Positions 42,138 through 51,394 of a DNA stretch of 64,000 bases are shown here, piece after piece. The position numbers were made by a program, and so were the translations under genes. The stretch comes from Budvicia aquatica DSM 5075 = ATCC 35567 (GTDB taxonomy: Bacteria; Pseudomonadota; Gammaproteobacteria; Enterobacterales; Enterobacteriaceae): the NCBI RefSeq assembly GCF_000427805.1, contig NZ_ATYS01000009.1, positions 62,001-126,000 of the forward strand. The letters are read 5' to 3'. Every line of letters starts with the position of its first letter. The stretch's first letter is position 1. The notes beneath the pieces were generated by a model. That model searched no databases, was not told where the DNA came from, and saw nothing but the letters and a program-made list of their open reading frames with translations.

Positions 42138-42624
42138 AATTTGTTATGCCTTGAATGTGTTTTAAAAATGACATTTCGATGTTGCTGTTCAATAACCTAA
42201 CCATTGTTAGGATGAATGGCAACTACTTTTTTAAATATTAGTGATAATCAGAAAAGGAACTGAAAATCCCGGGTTATCTACTGTGTTGAATGCCAATCAG
42301 AAGGAGAAATAAACCACCTGATAGCGCCGCCTTTTTAGGTAATGTTGCTGATAATTTTGTATTCCGGGGCAATAAATATATCTTCTCACCGGGGCTGACG
42401 ACTTTACCCGTAATTGAATATTTCAGCTAAAAAAGGAATGATCGCGCTTAACTTGATCCTTATTTAACAATTATCTTATTGTTAATAGTGACTGTAAGGA
42501 TGTATTTTTAGCTCAATATACTCATACTAACCATGTTCACACTGACAACCTTAGAAAAGGGCGTTTACGCGTAATCGACATCAGTTATCCGACTACGCAC
42601 GATATAAATTAATGGACTAATTTG
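42138..42624. other. his promoter region and divergent intergenic DNA
   Basis: Holds the his promoter at 42194-42222. The remainder (42223-42624) lies before the DUF2207-like gene; no ORF or clear structure found. Confidence 0.6.
42194..42222 (-). promoter_or_regulatory. his operon promoter
   Basis: Minus strand: -35 TTGCCA (42222-42217), 17-base spacer, -10 TAGGTT (42199-42194). The -10 equals that of the E. coli his promoter. The leader peptide begins about 57 bases downstream of the -10. Confidence 0.8.
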
Positions 42625-43911
42625 ATGATAAAACGCTTTGCCCTTTTTTTGGCCACTCCGCTGTTTATTGTAGGGTGCATTGATGCTTTTTTATCACCAT
42701 TCAGCCAGTTAAGCGAAAATGCGGTCAGTAATTTGGCTGTGGGTGGTTTACTCACTTTAGCAATCGGCTATTTTTTCAGCTGGTTTTATCTAAGTAAAGG
42801 GAAAGGCTTTTACGGTACCACGGCCTTTTCTGATACTCCGCCTGGTGATTTGACGCTGTCAGAAGTCTGCACTTTGCAAGACAGAGATCGCTATCAGGTA
42901 CTGGATGCGGTGCTATTTTCCATTGCGATAAAAGGCGTGATTCGCTTTGAAATTAAGTTGTTAAACAGCGGTGAAGATAAGATTGGCATCAGTGGCGTTA
43001 TTCTAAATTCAGACCGGCGTTGTCAAGACAGCCTGAAACATGATGAATATTTATTAGCCAAAAGAATTCAACAGCAAAAGAGTCGCTGTTTATGGATTGA
43101 TGACTTCGAGATTCAAAAGCACTTTGACAAGCTATCTCAATATCTTAATAGTTCGTGGCATCAAGGCTTTTTGATGCCACTTTACCATCGTGATAGCTGG
43201 GTTATTTGGACCGGGTTGGTGTTTCAGTCGATGATTATCAGTGTTATTGCCTGCTATTGGGGCAATGGGGATGTTGCCAAAATGCTTTCGGGTTTGCTTG
43301 TCTATGGCGTCACTACCTGTATTTCGGGATGCGTCTTTATATTGATCGGCTGGGCACTCTATAAGTTAACGACCGGCATAATTAAAAAACCGAAAGATGA
43401 GTCAATAGTGTTGGTCATCATGGTCTGGCTGATGGCGATTGGCGCTGTATTTTTCAGCTTTGATTATATAGATAGTGACATAGGGTCTCTGCGTCTTGAC
43501 GGCATTATCGCTATCCATTTACTTACTCCATTACACGTTCTGGCCTTTATTTTATTGAAAAGACCGACGCCTTCAATGCTTAATTATCAACATCAGATAG
43601 CGTCTTTCAGACATTATTTATCTGATGAATCGCCCGAGAACAATAACCGACATAATTCACCGTTTCTGGCCGGTGATGATGTTTTTGAACGCTATTTACC
43701 TTATGCACTGGCGTTCAATCTTGACGGTATATGGTGCCGCCGCTTTGAGTTATTTTGCCGTCAGCGGGGATATTATCCGGCTATTTTTAGCTGGTATCCT
43801 GGTACAACAGAATCACTATTAAGGGATTTTTGTTTCAGGTCATTGACTCAGAAAGTGAGAGAAGCTTCTCCGGCCATAATGAAAGAAGCGATGGCACAAA
43901 TCGCTGAGTAA
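42625..43911 (+). CDS. DUF2207-like membrane protein
   Basis: 428 residues. Two N-terminal membrane helices, a cytosolic region (about 65-185) that begins with the PPGDLTLSEVCTLQDRD stretch resembling the 'PP-x4-sP' entry of DUF2207 and a winged-helix-like segment (VLDAVLFSIAIKGVIRFEI), four more helices (about 195-310), and a C-terminal FERYLPYALAFNLDGIWCRRFE similar to the 'lPyAiALgv ... W' end of that family. The usual N-terminal DUF2207 beta domain is absent. Function unknown. ATG at 42625; a TTG directly upstream is unlikely. Confidence 0.6.
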   Translation: MIKRFALFLATPLFIVGCIDAFLSPFSQLSENAVSNLAVGGLLTLAIGYFFSWFYLSKGKGFYGTTAFSDTPPGDLTLSEVCTLQDRDRYQVLDAVLFSIAIKGVIRFEIKLLNSGEDKIGISGVILNSDRRCQDSLKHDEYLLAKRIQQQKSRCLWIDDFEIQKHFDKLSQYLNSSWHQGFLMPLYHRDSWVIWTGLVFQSMIISVIACYWGNGDVAKMLSGLLVYGVTTCISGCVFILIGWALYKLTTGIIKKPKDESIVLVIMVWLMAIGAVFFSFDYIDSDIGSLRLDGIIAIHLLTPLHVLAFILLKRPTPSMLNYQHQIASFRHYLSDESPENNNRHNSPFLAGDDVFERYLPYALAFNLDGIWCRRFELFCRQRGYYPAIFSWYPGTTESLLRDFCFRSLTQKVREASPAIMKEAMAQIAE

Positions 43912-43996
43912 ATCCGGCAATGATTAGCAATCTGGCTTATCATTACTACTAAAATGCAACGCTGACTTTGTCGAGTTTTCTATAGGTGTCATACAA

Positions 43997-44824
43997 ATGA
44001 AGAAAGTTTCTATTATTGGTTTGGGCTGGTTAGGAATGCCGTTAGCGCTTTCTCTGATGGGAAAAGGATATCAGGTTGTCGGGAGTAAGACGACGCCGGA
44101 CGGTCTTGAAGCCGCGCGCATGTCGGGCATTGATGCTTACCCGTTAGTGATGACGCCACAGCCGGAATGTGAGGCTGATGACTGGGAACAGCTTATTCAG
44201 TGTGATGTACTTATCATTACGCTACCCGCCAGCCGTACGCCGGAGAAAGGTGAAATTTATCGCCAGTCAGTGCAAATTCTGGTGGACAGTGCGCTGGGTA
44301 AACAGGTTCAGCGTATTATCTTTATCAGTTCAACCTCGGTGTATGGTGATGCTGAAGGGGAGATGACAGAAGAGTCGCCGCGTAATGCGGTACGCCAATC
44401 CGGCAAGATTTTGGTCGAGCTGGAAAACTGGTTACATGACTTGCCGCATGTCAGCATTGATATTTTACGCCCGGCAGGCCTGATTGGTCCGGATCGTCAT
44501 CCGGGACGGTTTATGGCCGGTAAGCAAGAGTTACCGGAAGGAAACTGCGGTGTGAATCTGGTGCACCAGGAAGACGTGATTGCGGCGATTAAGCTTTTGC
44601 TGGCTCAGCCACAGGGCGGGCATATCTATAACCTATGCGCTCAGATGCATCCGCGTAAGCGAGATTTTTATCCGGCTATGGCTAAAGCCCTAGGTGTAGA
44701 CGCACCGTCATATACGCCGACTACCCGACAATCGCTGGGTCGGATTATAAACGGGCAGAAAATCTGCCACGAGCTGGGCTTTGAATATCAGTTCCCGGAT
44801 CCTGAACGTATGCCGGTACGGTAA
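43997..44824 (+). CDS. yeeZ: NAD(P)-binding epimerase-like protein YeeZ
   Basis: 275 residues. Rossmann motif VSIIGLGWLGMPLA at residues 4-17, FISSTSVYGDAEGEMTE with the SDR Tyr region, and DILRPAGLIGPDRHPGRF. Full-length match to E. coli YeeZ (274), which also neighbours the his operon. No enzymatic activity is established for the family. Confidence 0.9.
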   Translation: MKKVSIIGLGWLGMPLALSLMGKGYQVVGSKTTPDGLEAARMSGIDAYPLVMTPQPECEADDWEQLIQCDVLIITLPASRTPEKGEIYRQSVQILVDSALGKQVQRIIFISSTSVYGDAEGEMTEESPRNAVRQSGKILVELENWLHDLPHVSIDILRPAGLIGPDRHPGRFMAGKQELPEGNCGVNLVHQEDVIAAIKLLLAQPQGGHIYNLCAQMHPRKRDFYPAMAKALGVDAPSYTPTTRQSLGRIINGQKICHELGFEYQFPDPERMPVR

Positions 44825-44931
44825 GACGATTAAGCCTCTAGCCGCCGGAAAATAGCCATATTTTGCTATTGTTTTTGCGCACCAAGCCTATGTTGAAACC
44901 CAATGATATAACCTTGTCAGCAATCTAAAAT

Positions 44932-44965
44932 AAAAAGGCGCGAAGATTATCTTCACGCCTTTTTA
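44932..44965. terminator. bidirectional terminator between yeeZ and artM
   Basis: AAAAAGGCG-C-GAAGA pairs with TCTTC-A-CGCCTTTTT, one mismatch, with A and T runs at the two ends. Serves both convergent genes. Confidence 0.85.
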
Positions 44966-44981
44966 TTGATCGCAGAAAACA

Positions 44982-45647
44982 TTACCGGTGTTCAAATGCC
45001 AACGCTCTACGCTCAACTTCTCGCATCATCAGGGTCAACAGACCATTCACACAGAGGTAAATGATACCGGCAGCGCCATACACCATAACATCGTAGGTTC
45101 TGCCATACATCAGTTGGCTGTAGCCCATAACTTCCATCAGCGTAATGGTATAGGCCAGAGAGGTACTCTTAAATACCAGAACCACTTCGTTGGAATAAGA
45201 TGACAGCGAACGCTTAAAAGCATAGGGCAGCAGAATGCGTAACGTTTGGCCTTTTGACATTCCTAATGCTTCACAGGACTGCCATTGTCCGGCAGGAATA
45301 GCGCGCACCGCACCATGAAATAGCAGCGTGGAGTAAGCCGCACTGTTCAGCGCCAGCGCGACCATGGCACATAACCATGGCTCAGACAGTAAACGCCACA
45401 GCACGGGAAAAGATTTAATAAACTCAAACTGGCCCGGACCGTAATAAATCAGGAAAATTTGAACCAGCAGCGGAGTGCCGGTAAACAGAGTGATATAGCC
45501 TTTAACGACCCAGTTAATAACCGGCGTTTTTAAGGTAAGAATCACGGTGAATAACAGCGCCAGTACCAGAGCAACAATCAGTGAGGTTACGGTTAATGTC
45601 AGGCTGGTATATAGCCCCTGAAGAACGTCGGGTAAGTATTGAAACAT
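44982..45647 (-). CDS. artM: arginine ABC transporter permease ArtM
   Basis: 221 residues, five membrane helices. The transmission loop ALGMSKGQTLRILLPYAFKRSLSSYSNEVVLVFKSTSLAYTI is of the His/Glu/Gln/Arg permease family. Pairs with ArtQ. Its start overlaps the artQ stop by one base. Confidence 0.93.
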   Translation of the reverse strand: MFQYLPDVLQGLYTSLTLTVTSLIVALVLALLFTVILTLKTPVINWVVKGYITLFTGTPLLVQIFLIYYGPGQFEFIKSFPVLWRLLSEPWLCAMVALALNSAAYSTLLFHGAVRAIPAGQWQSCEALGMSKGQTLRILLPYAFKRSLSSYSNEVVLVFKSTSLAYTITLMEVMGYSQLMYGRTYDVMVYGAAGIIYLCVNGLLTLMMREVERRALAFEHR

Positions 45648-46351
45648 TATGACGCTCCCCGTTCAAAGCGGGTGGTCCGCAGCTCTATTGCCTTTAAAAC
45701 GTACTGGCTTATCAGGGTAATCGCCAAGTAGATCAGTGCAGCAATCATAAACCAGGTAAAGGGCTCTTGCGTACGGGTGGCGATACTTTTGGTTTGCTGC
45801 ATTAAGTCATTAACGCTGATTAACGAAACAAGCGCGGTATCTTTTAACAGAACTAACCATTGGTTACCCAGCCCCGGCAGAGCATGTCGCCACATCTGAG
45901 GCATGATCAAGCGGAAGAATATAGCTGACTTGCTTAACCCTAATGCCTGACCGGATTCCCTTTGACCGTGCGGCACGGCCTTCAGTGCTCCTCGCAGAGT
46001 TTGAGAACCATAAGCGGCATACAACAGCGATAGTGCAATCACACCGCACAGGAACGGGCTAACGTCGAAGTTTTCGATATTTAACTGAAGGGTAAAACCG
46101 AAAATTGAAAAGCCGTCAGCCAGCGTCATTAATAGCTGAGAGGCACCGAAGTAAATAAACAGTACCACCAGAATTTCCGGTAACCCGCGCAGAATCATCA
46201 CAATACCGGTGCCGATATAGCTGACAAACTTCAGGCGAGACGACTCCCATACGGCAAAAAACATTGCCAGTATCAGGCCGATGACCAGAGAACAAACGGC
46301 AAGGCCGACGGTCATCCCGGCGGCGCTTGCTAAAGGTTGGATTTCATTCAT
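45647..46351 (-). CDS. artQ: arginine ABC transporter permease ArtQ
   Basis: 234 residues, five membrane helices; transmission loop [45 protein letters not shown]. 11 bases after the binding-protein gene. Forms the channel with ArtM. Confidence 0.93.
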   Translation of the reverse strand: MNEIQPLASAAGMTVGLAVCSLVIGLILAMFFAVWESSRLKFVSYIGTGIVMILRGLPEILVVLFIYFGASQLLMTLADGFSIFGFTLQLNIENFDVSPFLCGVIALSLLYAAYGSQTLRGALKAVPHGQRESGQALGLSKSAIFFRLIMPQMWRHALPGLGNQWLVLLKDTALVSLISVNDLMQQTKSIATRTQEPFTWFMIAALIYLAITLISQYVLKAIELRTTRFERGAS

Positions 46352-46362
46352 CGCTTATCTGA

Positions 46363-47094
46363 TTACTTCTGGAACCATTTGTCGTAGACAACTTTATACG
46401 TGCCGTCTTGTTTGATTTTATCTAACGCAGTATTCAGTTTGTCGCGCAGATCGGTATTTTTAGGGCCAACGGCAATGGCAAAGCCGGTACCGAAGTAAGC
46501 ATCATCAGTGATGGTTTCACCCACGGTAGCCAGTTCAGCATTGTTTTTTAGCCATTCTGCCACTACGGCAGTATCACCGAATACCGCATCAATACGGCCG
46601 CTTTTCAGGTCCAGCATGGCATTTTGATAGCTGTCATAGGCGACAGGCTTAATTTCAGCATGCTTTTCAATCAGATATTTCTGGTGAGTCGTGCCGTTCT
46701 GCATACCTACTTTTAGCCCTTTCAACGCAGAGATATCAGCGATTTTATCTTTAAGAGCAATAAACTGAGCCGAGTTATCGTAGTAGGTTTTGGTAAAGGC
46801 CACTTGTTCTAAACGCTCCGGAGTAACGTCCAGTGCGGCAATAACGGCATCAAACCGGCGGAACTTCAGGCCGGGAACCAGACTGTCAAAACCCTGATTA
46901 GTAAAAGTACATTCCGCCTGAAGCTCTTTACATAAGGCTTTAGCCAGATCGATATCAAATCCCTGAATAGTATTGTCGGCACCGACAAACTCAAACGGAG
47001 GATAGGACGCTTCTGTAGCAAAACGAATTTTCTCTGCGGCCGCAGCGGAAAGGCTGATGCTGGCAAGAAGAGTAGCAACCAGTAGTTTTTTCAT
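46363..47094 (-). CDS. artI: arginine-binding periplasmic protein (ArtI/ArtJ type)
   Basis: 243 residues with signal peptide MKKLLVATLLASISLSAAAA. SBP_bac_3 fold: IRFATEASYPPFEFVGADNTIQGFDIDLAKALCKEL, RFDAVIAALDVTPERLEQV, RIDAVFGDTAVVAEW. E. coli has two versions, ArtI and ArtJ; position second in artP-I-Q-M suggests ArtI, but specificity could be either. GGAG is seven bases before the start. Confidence 0.9.
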   Translation of the reverse strand: MKKLLVATLLASISLSAAAAEKIRFATEASYPPFEFVGADNTIQGFDIDLAKALCKELQAECTFTNQGFDSLVPGLKFRRFDAVIAALDVTPERLEQVAFTKTYYDNSAQFIALKDKIADISALKGLKVGMQNGTTHQKYLIEKHAEIKPVAYDSYQNAMLDLKSGRIDAVFGDTAVVAEWLKNNAELATVGETITDDAYFGTGFAIAVGPKNTDLRDKLNTALDKIKQDGTYKVVYDKWFQK

Positions 47095-47140
47095 GACAAA
47101 CTCCAGTGATAGATAAAATTATTTCAATATCATTCAGATA

Positions 47141-47869
47141 TTAATGTGATAGATAGCCTGCAAACTCTTTGGTTTGCGGATGGATAAATGCTTGTGCATC
47201 GCCATGCTCAACAATCCGACCCTGTTCCATATAGATAACCCGGCTGGCTGTTTTCTTAGCAAATTCAACTTCGTGAGTCACGATGACCTGAGTAATTCCG
47301 GTGTCGGACAGCTCGCGAATAATATTCACCACCTGAGCCGTAATTTCAGGATCCAGCGCAGCGGTTGGTTCATCAAATAACAGTATTTGAGGTTCCATCA
47401 TCAGCGCTCGGGCAATTGCGACACGTTGTTGCTGACCGCCGGAGAGGTGCAGTGGGAAACGGGTGCTGAATTTTGTCAGTTGCAGTCGATTAAGCAGCTT
47501 TTCTGCACGGTTTATCGCGGCTTCTTTAGATAATCCAAGAACGCGGCAGGGGGCTTCGATCAGATTCTGCATAACCGTTAAATGCGGCCACAGATTATAT
47601 TGCTGAAAGACCATGCCGACATTACGACGTAGTTCGCGGATTGCATTTTCTGCTGGCGGATGGCTGAAATCAAAGTTATTACCCGCAATGGTAAGCTGAC
47701 CCGAACGGGGCATCTCCAGCAGGTTTAATACTCTGATCAGAGAACTTTTACCCGCGCCGCTTGGACCGAGTAATACCAGGGTTTCTCCGGCCGGGCAATC
47801 GAGGCTAATATCGAAAAGTGCCTGATGGGAACCGTAGAAACAGTTTATGCCGTTTAAATGAATACTCAT
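47141..47869 (-). CDS. artP: arginine ABC transporter ATP-binding protein
   Basis: 242 residues (E. coli 242). Walker [11 protein letters not shown] near 34-43, Q-loop [10 protein letters not shown], signature [15 protein letters not shown], Walker [15 protein letters not shown], switch VTHE. First gene of artPIQM. A weak TGAAT-type half-site lies just upstream but no proper ARG box was found. Confidence 0.94.
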   Translation of the reverse strand: MSIHLNGINCFYGSHQALFDISLDCPAGETLVLLGPSGAGKSSLIRVLNLLEMPRSGQLTIAGNNFDFSHPPAENAIRELRRNVGMVFQQYNLWPHLTVMQNLIEAPCRVLGLSKEAAINRAEKLLNRLQLTKFSTRFPLHLSGGQQQRVAIARALMMEPQILLFDEPTAALDPEITAQVVNIIRELSDTGITQVIVTHEVEFAKKTASRVIYMEQGRIVEHGDAQAFIHPQTKEFAGYLSH

Positions 47870-48088
47870 GCGCCATTAATGAATAGTAATGAATGGTGTA
47901 ATGGTAACGTTGACAGCAAGGGGATGCAATCAAAGCCGCATAAATTTTGTGTTTGTCTCACATTTAGCGACTAAAAAAGCATAATTTAACCGCTAAGGTA
48001 GAATGTCTTTGATGAAAATATAATCACATTAAGCGATCGGCAGCAAACGGGTAGTATAAGTGTGGGGCGAGATGACGGGAATCATAGA

Positions 48089-48112
48089 GCCGGTAACAGT
48101 AAAGCTACCGGC
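48089..48112 (-). terminator. hairpin after the PAP2 gene
   Basis: GCCGGTA pairs with TACCGGC around a ten-base loop, 11 bases past the stop at 48123. Weak T-tail, so moderate. Confidence 0.45.
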
Positions 48113-48122
48113 TTAGTCGATA

Positions 48123-48713
48123 TTACATAACGGCGCAGTAAACCTGAAAGGCAACCCAACCCAGTAGTGCTCCGGCTGGCAGGTCGATTAGGTAATGTTG
48201 TTTGGTAAACATACATGACAGCGCAATTAATAGCGGGAACATAAATACCCAAGGACCCAGAGTGCTCAATGCCAATAAAGCCGTTAAGGTTGCCACTGAA
48301 ACATGCATGCTCGGGAAGCAGTTTGATGAGTCATCAAATTTTTGTACATATAATAGAAAGCGTTCTGATAAGTTCTTTCCGGTATTCATCGTTCTCCAGT
48401 GAGGGGGCGTTGAAACTGGAAATAACATGAAAAAGAACATTTGCATAACTAACAGTACGGTATAACTAAAGACGATAATAACAAATTGTCGATGATCTTC
48501 GACTATCCAGTTGATATATAGAATAGCCGGATAGTATAAAAAGCTATAAACCCAAGACCAAATGGGCCAGAAGGGTATTTTCTCGTCGATCGGAGAATGA
48601 AATGATCTTGCTTTTCTGATAGCGTTCCGTTGGGTGAAGAAGTAGAACTGATAGATACCGACAATAAGAATTCCGCTTAAAATCAGGTTGATAATGTAAT
48701 CTATAGTGCTCAC
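48123..48713 (-). CDS. PAP2-family membrane phosphatase
   Basis: 196 residues, six membrane helices. The acid-phosphatase motifs are CFPSMHVSVATL near residue 133-144 and FTKQHYLIDLPAGALLG near 170-186 (catalytic His and Asp); the first KxxxxxxRP motif is weak. Likely acts on a lipid phosphate at the periplasmic side, in the group close to inositolphosphotransferase-like Aur1/Ipt1 proteins. Start is GTG (48713) with AAGGA seven bases upstream. Confidence 0.8.
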   Translation of the reverse strand: MSTIDYIINLILSGILIVGIYQFYFFTQRNAIRKARSFHSPIDEKIPFWPIWSWVYSFLYYPAILYINWIVEDHRQFVIIVFSYTVLLVMQMFFFMLFPVSTPPHWRTMNTGKNLSERFLLYVQKFDDSSNCFPSMHVSVATLTALLALSTLGPWVFMFPLLIALSCMFTKQHYLIDLPAGALLGWVAFQVYCAVM

Positions 48714-49099
48714 TTGTTATTCCTTTAACCGTAATGATACTGATATATCAATCAGTGGTGATGTCGTAGGGTAATTAAGACCAATAATATATAAGTTACT
48801 TCTGTTTGGGTATCCATGTTCTTTGAAAACATTTACCAAATGTGCGGTTATTTGTATCAAGCTGTGAAAAGTTATTTCATTTACAATGAATTGATTAAAT
48901 AAAAACGCTGATTTTTGGATTGTTATATATTGGCTAAATAGACAACATAAATATATTTTAGATAAAAAATCTCACATTTAAACCAGATGTAAATATTTGG
49001 TTAATAGTTTTAGATAGGGAAGCGATCTCGACGCGTTGGCTATTTATCGCTATGATGGAATTTCTGAATTAGGCGGTTTTAATCCCACGGAGAGCGGCG
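48714..49099. other. AT-rich divergent region between PAP2 and nikR
   Basis: 386 bases. No ORF or clear hairpin. I could not find a convincing NikR palindrome (GTATGA-N16-TCATAC). Confidence 0.4.
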
Positions 49100-49555
49100 A
49101 TGCATCGTATCACTATTTCTATTGATGATGATCTAATGGAAGAGATCGACAAGATTATCAAGCAGAAAAATTATCAGAACCGTTCTGAAGCAATACGAGA
49201 TTTAACCCGTACCGGCATTCAGAATTCATCATTGAGCGTTGAAGGGAATCCGCCTTGCGTAGGCGCACTGGTCTATGTTTACGATCACGAGTCCAGAGAG
49301 TTATCTAAACGATTAACCCGAACGTTTCATGACCAGCATAATATGACGTTGGCCAGTCTTCATGTCCACCTTGATCATGGCAGCTGTATGGAGGTTTCCA
49401 TGCTGAAGGGAAATACTGATGAAGTAGAGCGTCTGGCTGAGCAGGTGATTACTGAACGGGGCGTTCGCTACGGTAAACTGATTATGGTGCCGGATAATTC
49501 GACTGCGCATGGCGAAGACGGACATCACCACGGCCATTCTGACGAACATGAATAA
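49100..49555 (+). CDS. nikR: nickel-responsive repressor NikR
   Basis: 151 residues. Ribbon-helix-helix domain MHRITISIDDDLMEEIDKI ... NRSEAIRDLTRTG (1-45); ACT-like nickel-binding domain with TFHDQHN, LHVHLDHGSCMEV providing the His-His-Cys site, and GVRYGKL. The last 20 residues are a tail rich in His, Asp and Glu that E. coli NikR (133) lacks; it could bind extra metal. No nik transporter genes are in the window. Confidence 0.93.
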   Translation: MHRITISIDDDLMEEIDKIIKQKNYQNRSEAIRDLTRTGIQNSSLSVEGNPPCVGALVYVYDHESRELSKRLTRTFHDQHNMTLASLHVHLDHGSCMEVSMLKGNTDEVERLAEQVITERGVRYGKLIMVPDNSTAHGEDGHHHGHSDEHE

Positions 49556-49634
49556 CGGTCTTATTGAATTCAAATTAACCTGAAGCGTATTGAGTATACG
49601 CCTCAGGTCGGCGCTATTTTATCAAACAAGCGTA

Positions 49635-50792
49635 TCAGATAGCTGACTGGTAAATCTTTTGGCTGTCAGCCAATGTGATGTCCTGACGCTCACCCAGCTT
49701 AGTCATGCCATGCTCTTCCAATTTTTTCACCAGTGCCGGGATAGTGCTACCGTCTAACTGATAGTCAGATAAGCGGGTCGGCGCGCCCATTTGCTGGAAG
49801 AACTGTTCGGTGGCAACAATTGCTGCTTCAATTCGTTCATCATCCGTTCCGCAACGGATATCCCATACGCGCTCGGCATATTGTAATAACTTCTCACGCT
49901 TCTGCTGTTTTTTAGCGCGCATTACGGCAGGAAGAATAATGGCCAGCGTTTGGGCATGGTCTAAACCGTGCATAGCGGTTAATTCATGGCCCAGCATATG
50001 GGTCGTCCAGTCTTGCGGTACGCCGGCACCAATCAAGCCGTTCAGCGCCATAGTGGCACTCCACATAATATTTGCCCGCACGGCGTAGTCTTCCGGATCT
50101 TTTAGCGCTTTAGGGCCTTCTTCAATCAGGGTTAATAGCAGGCCTTCGGCAAAACGGTCCTGAACTTTGGCGTTAACCGGATAAGTCAGATATTGCTCAA
50201 TGGTATGAATAAAGGCGTCAACTACGCCGTTAGCCACCTGACGTGGTGGTAAACTGTAGGTAGTTACCGGGTCTAGAATGGCAAACTTAGGCAGAACGTG
50301 TTCTGACATAAAGGCTTGCTTATCACCGGTCTCACGACGGCTAATGACTGCGCCATCGTTCATTTCTGAACCCGTCGCCGGCAGGGTTAACACTGAGCCA
50401 ATCGGTATCGCTTTAGTCACTTTTTTGCCGCGGCTGGTGACAATTTCCCACGGCTCACCGAGGTAGTCAGCCGCTGCTGCAATAAATTTAGTGCCGTCTA
50501 ATACTGACCCACCGCCCACGGACAGCAAGAAATCAATCTTGTTGTTATGAACTTCTTCCACGGCTTTCATCAATGTTTCATACGTTGGGTTGGGTTCGAT
50601 GCCACCAAATTCAAATAAGGTATAACCCTTAAGTGCGTTATGTACCTGCTCCAAAACGCCGTTACGCTTAATGCTGCCGCCGCCGTAGGTGATTAATACG
50701 CGGGCATCGGAGGGGATAACCGTAGGAAGCTGTGCAATCTGACCTTCGCCAAATAGGACTTTCGTTGCGAGATGTAAGCTGAAATTATTCAT
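49635..50792 (-). CDS. yqhD: NADPH-dependent aldehyde reductase YqhD
   Basis: 385 residues (E. coli 387). Iron/zinc-containing alcohol dehydrogenase: ITYGGGSIKRNGVL, SVGGGSVLDGTKFIAAAA, LPATGSEMNDGAVISRR, and metal-binding THMLGHELTAMHGLDHAQTLAI. Reduces short aldehydes, including products of lipid peroxidation. The usual AraC-type activator YqhC is not adjacent. Confidence 0.94.
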   Translation of the reverse strand: MNNFSLHLATKVLFGEGQIAQLPTVIPSDARVLITYGGGSIKRNGVLEQVHNALKGYTLFEFGGIEPNPTYETLMKAVEEVHNNKIDFLLSVGGGSVLDGTKFIAAAADYLGEPWEIVTSRGKKVTKAIPIGSVLTLPATGSEMNDGAVISRRETGDKQAFMSEHVLPKFAILDPVTTYSLPPRQVANGVVDAFIHTIEQYLTYPVNAKVQDRFAEGLLLTLIEEGPKALKDPEDYAVRANIMWSATMALNGLIGAGVPQDWTTHMLGHELTAMHGLDHAQTLAIILPAVMRAKKQQKREKLLQYAERVWDIRCGTDDERIEAAIVATEQFFQQMGAPTRLSDYQLDGSTIPALVKKLEEHGMTKLGERQDITLADSQKIYQSAI

Positions 50793-51070
50793 GATAATAG
50801 ACCCTGACTGTAGGTTATAGATAGGAAATATAAGGATTAACCGACATTGATAAAAGCGTTAAGTCAATATGCTATACCCGTAACATTACCATAAATCGAT
50901 CGCAAGGATGTGTGGGATTAATGTAAATGTGTAATTCAATAGCGGATGGTGTTTGATACGTTGATAACAGAATTTGCGTTAAGAAAGTGGCTTATCAATA
51001 CCTCAAATCAATATCAATTACTGATTAACAGGACTACACTTTTACTTAGTAGTTAACCGGAGGAACTGAA

Positions 51071-51283
51071 ATGCATGATTTGAAAATCAAAGAATGGGCC
51101 AAAGTTCGCGAGACGTCTGTAGAAATTGCAGAGGCTATTTTTCAGATTGCGGGCAATGACGAAGTGATTGCTCAGCAAATTTGGGAAGAGGGCAATGATG
51201 AGGTTTTAGTGATTGCTTTCAGTAAAACTGATGAAGATCGGTTGTTCTGGGGTGAGGAAATGATTGAGCGTAAAAACGTTTAA
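51071..51283 (+). CDS. yccJ: small conserved protein YccJ
   Basis: 70 residues. [24 protein letters not shown] and [33 protein letters not shown] match E. coli YccJ (75) to the last residue. In E. coli it precedes wrbA; wrbA is not here. Function unknown. CGGAGG lies eight bases before the ATG. Confidence 0.92.
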   Translation: MHDLKIKEWAKVRETSVEIAEAIFQIAGNDEVIAQQIWEEGNDEVLVIAFSKTDEDRLFWGEEMIERKNV

Positions 51284-51329
51284 TCGTGGTATCGCTTAAT
51301 ATATGTTGATCTGATTCCATATCAGATAA

Positions 51330-51364
51330 GAAAAGGGCAGAGTCGGTGTGACGTACTCTGCCCT
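51330..51364 (-). terminator. terminator of the adenine deaminase operon
   Basis: AGGGCAGAGT (51334-51343) pairs with ACTCTGCCCT (51355-51364), 10 bp. The minus strand continues TTTCTT, ending the ade transcript 31 bases past its stop; it may also serve yccJ. Confidence 0.8.
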
Positions 51365-51394
51365 CTGGTTTATCCGCTTAGCGATTCACCGCTA

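Noticed and set aside
47870-47910. Possible ArgR box before artP (TGAATAGTAATGAATG)
   Set aside because: The right half is a direct rather than inverted repeat of the left, so it does not fit the ARG-box palindrome.
48714-49099. NikR operator upstream of nikR
   Set aside because: No GTATGA/TCATAC pair with the required spacing could be found by eye.
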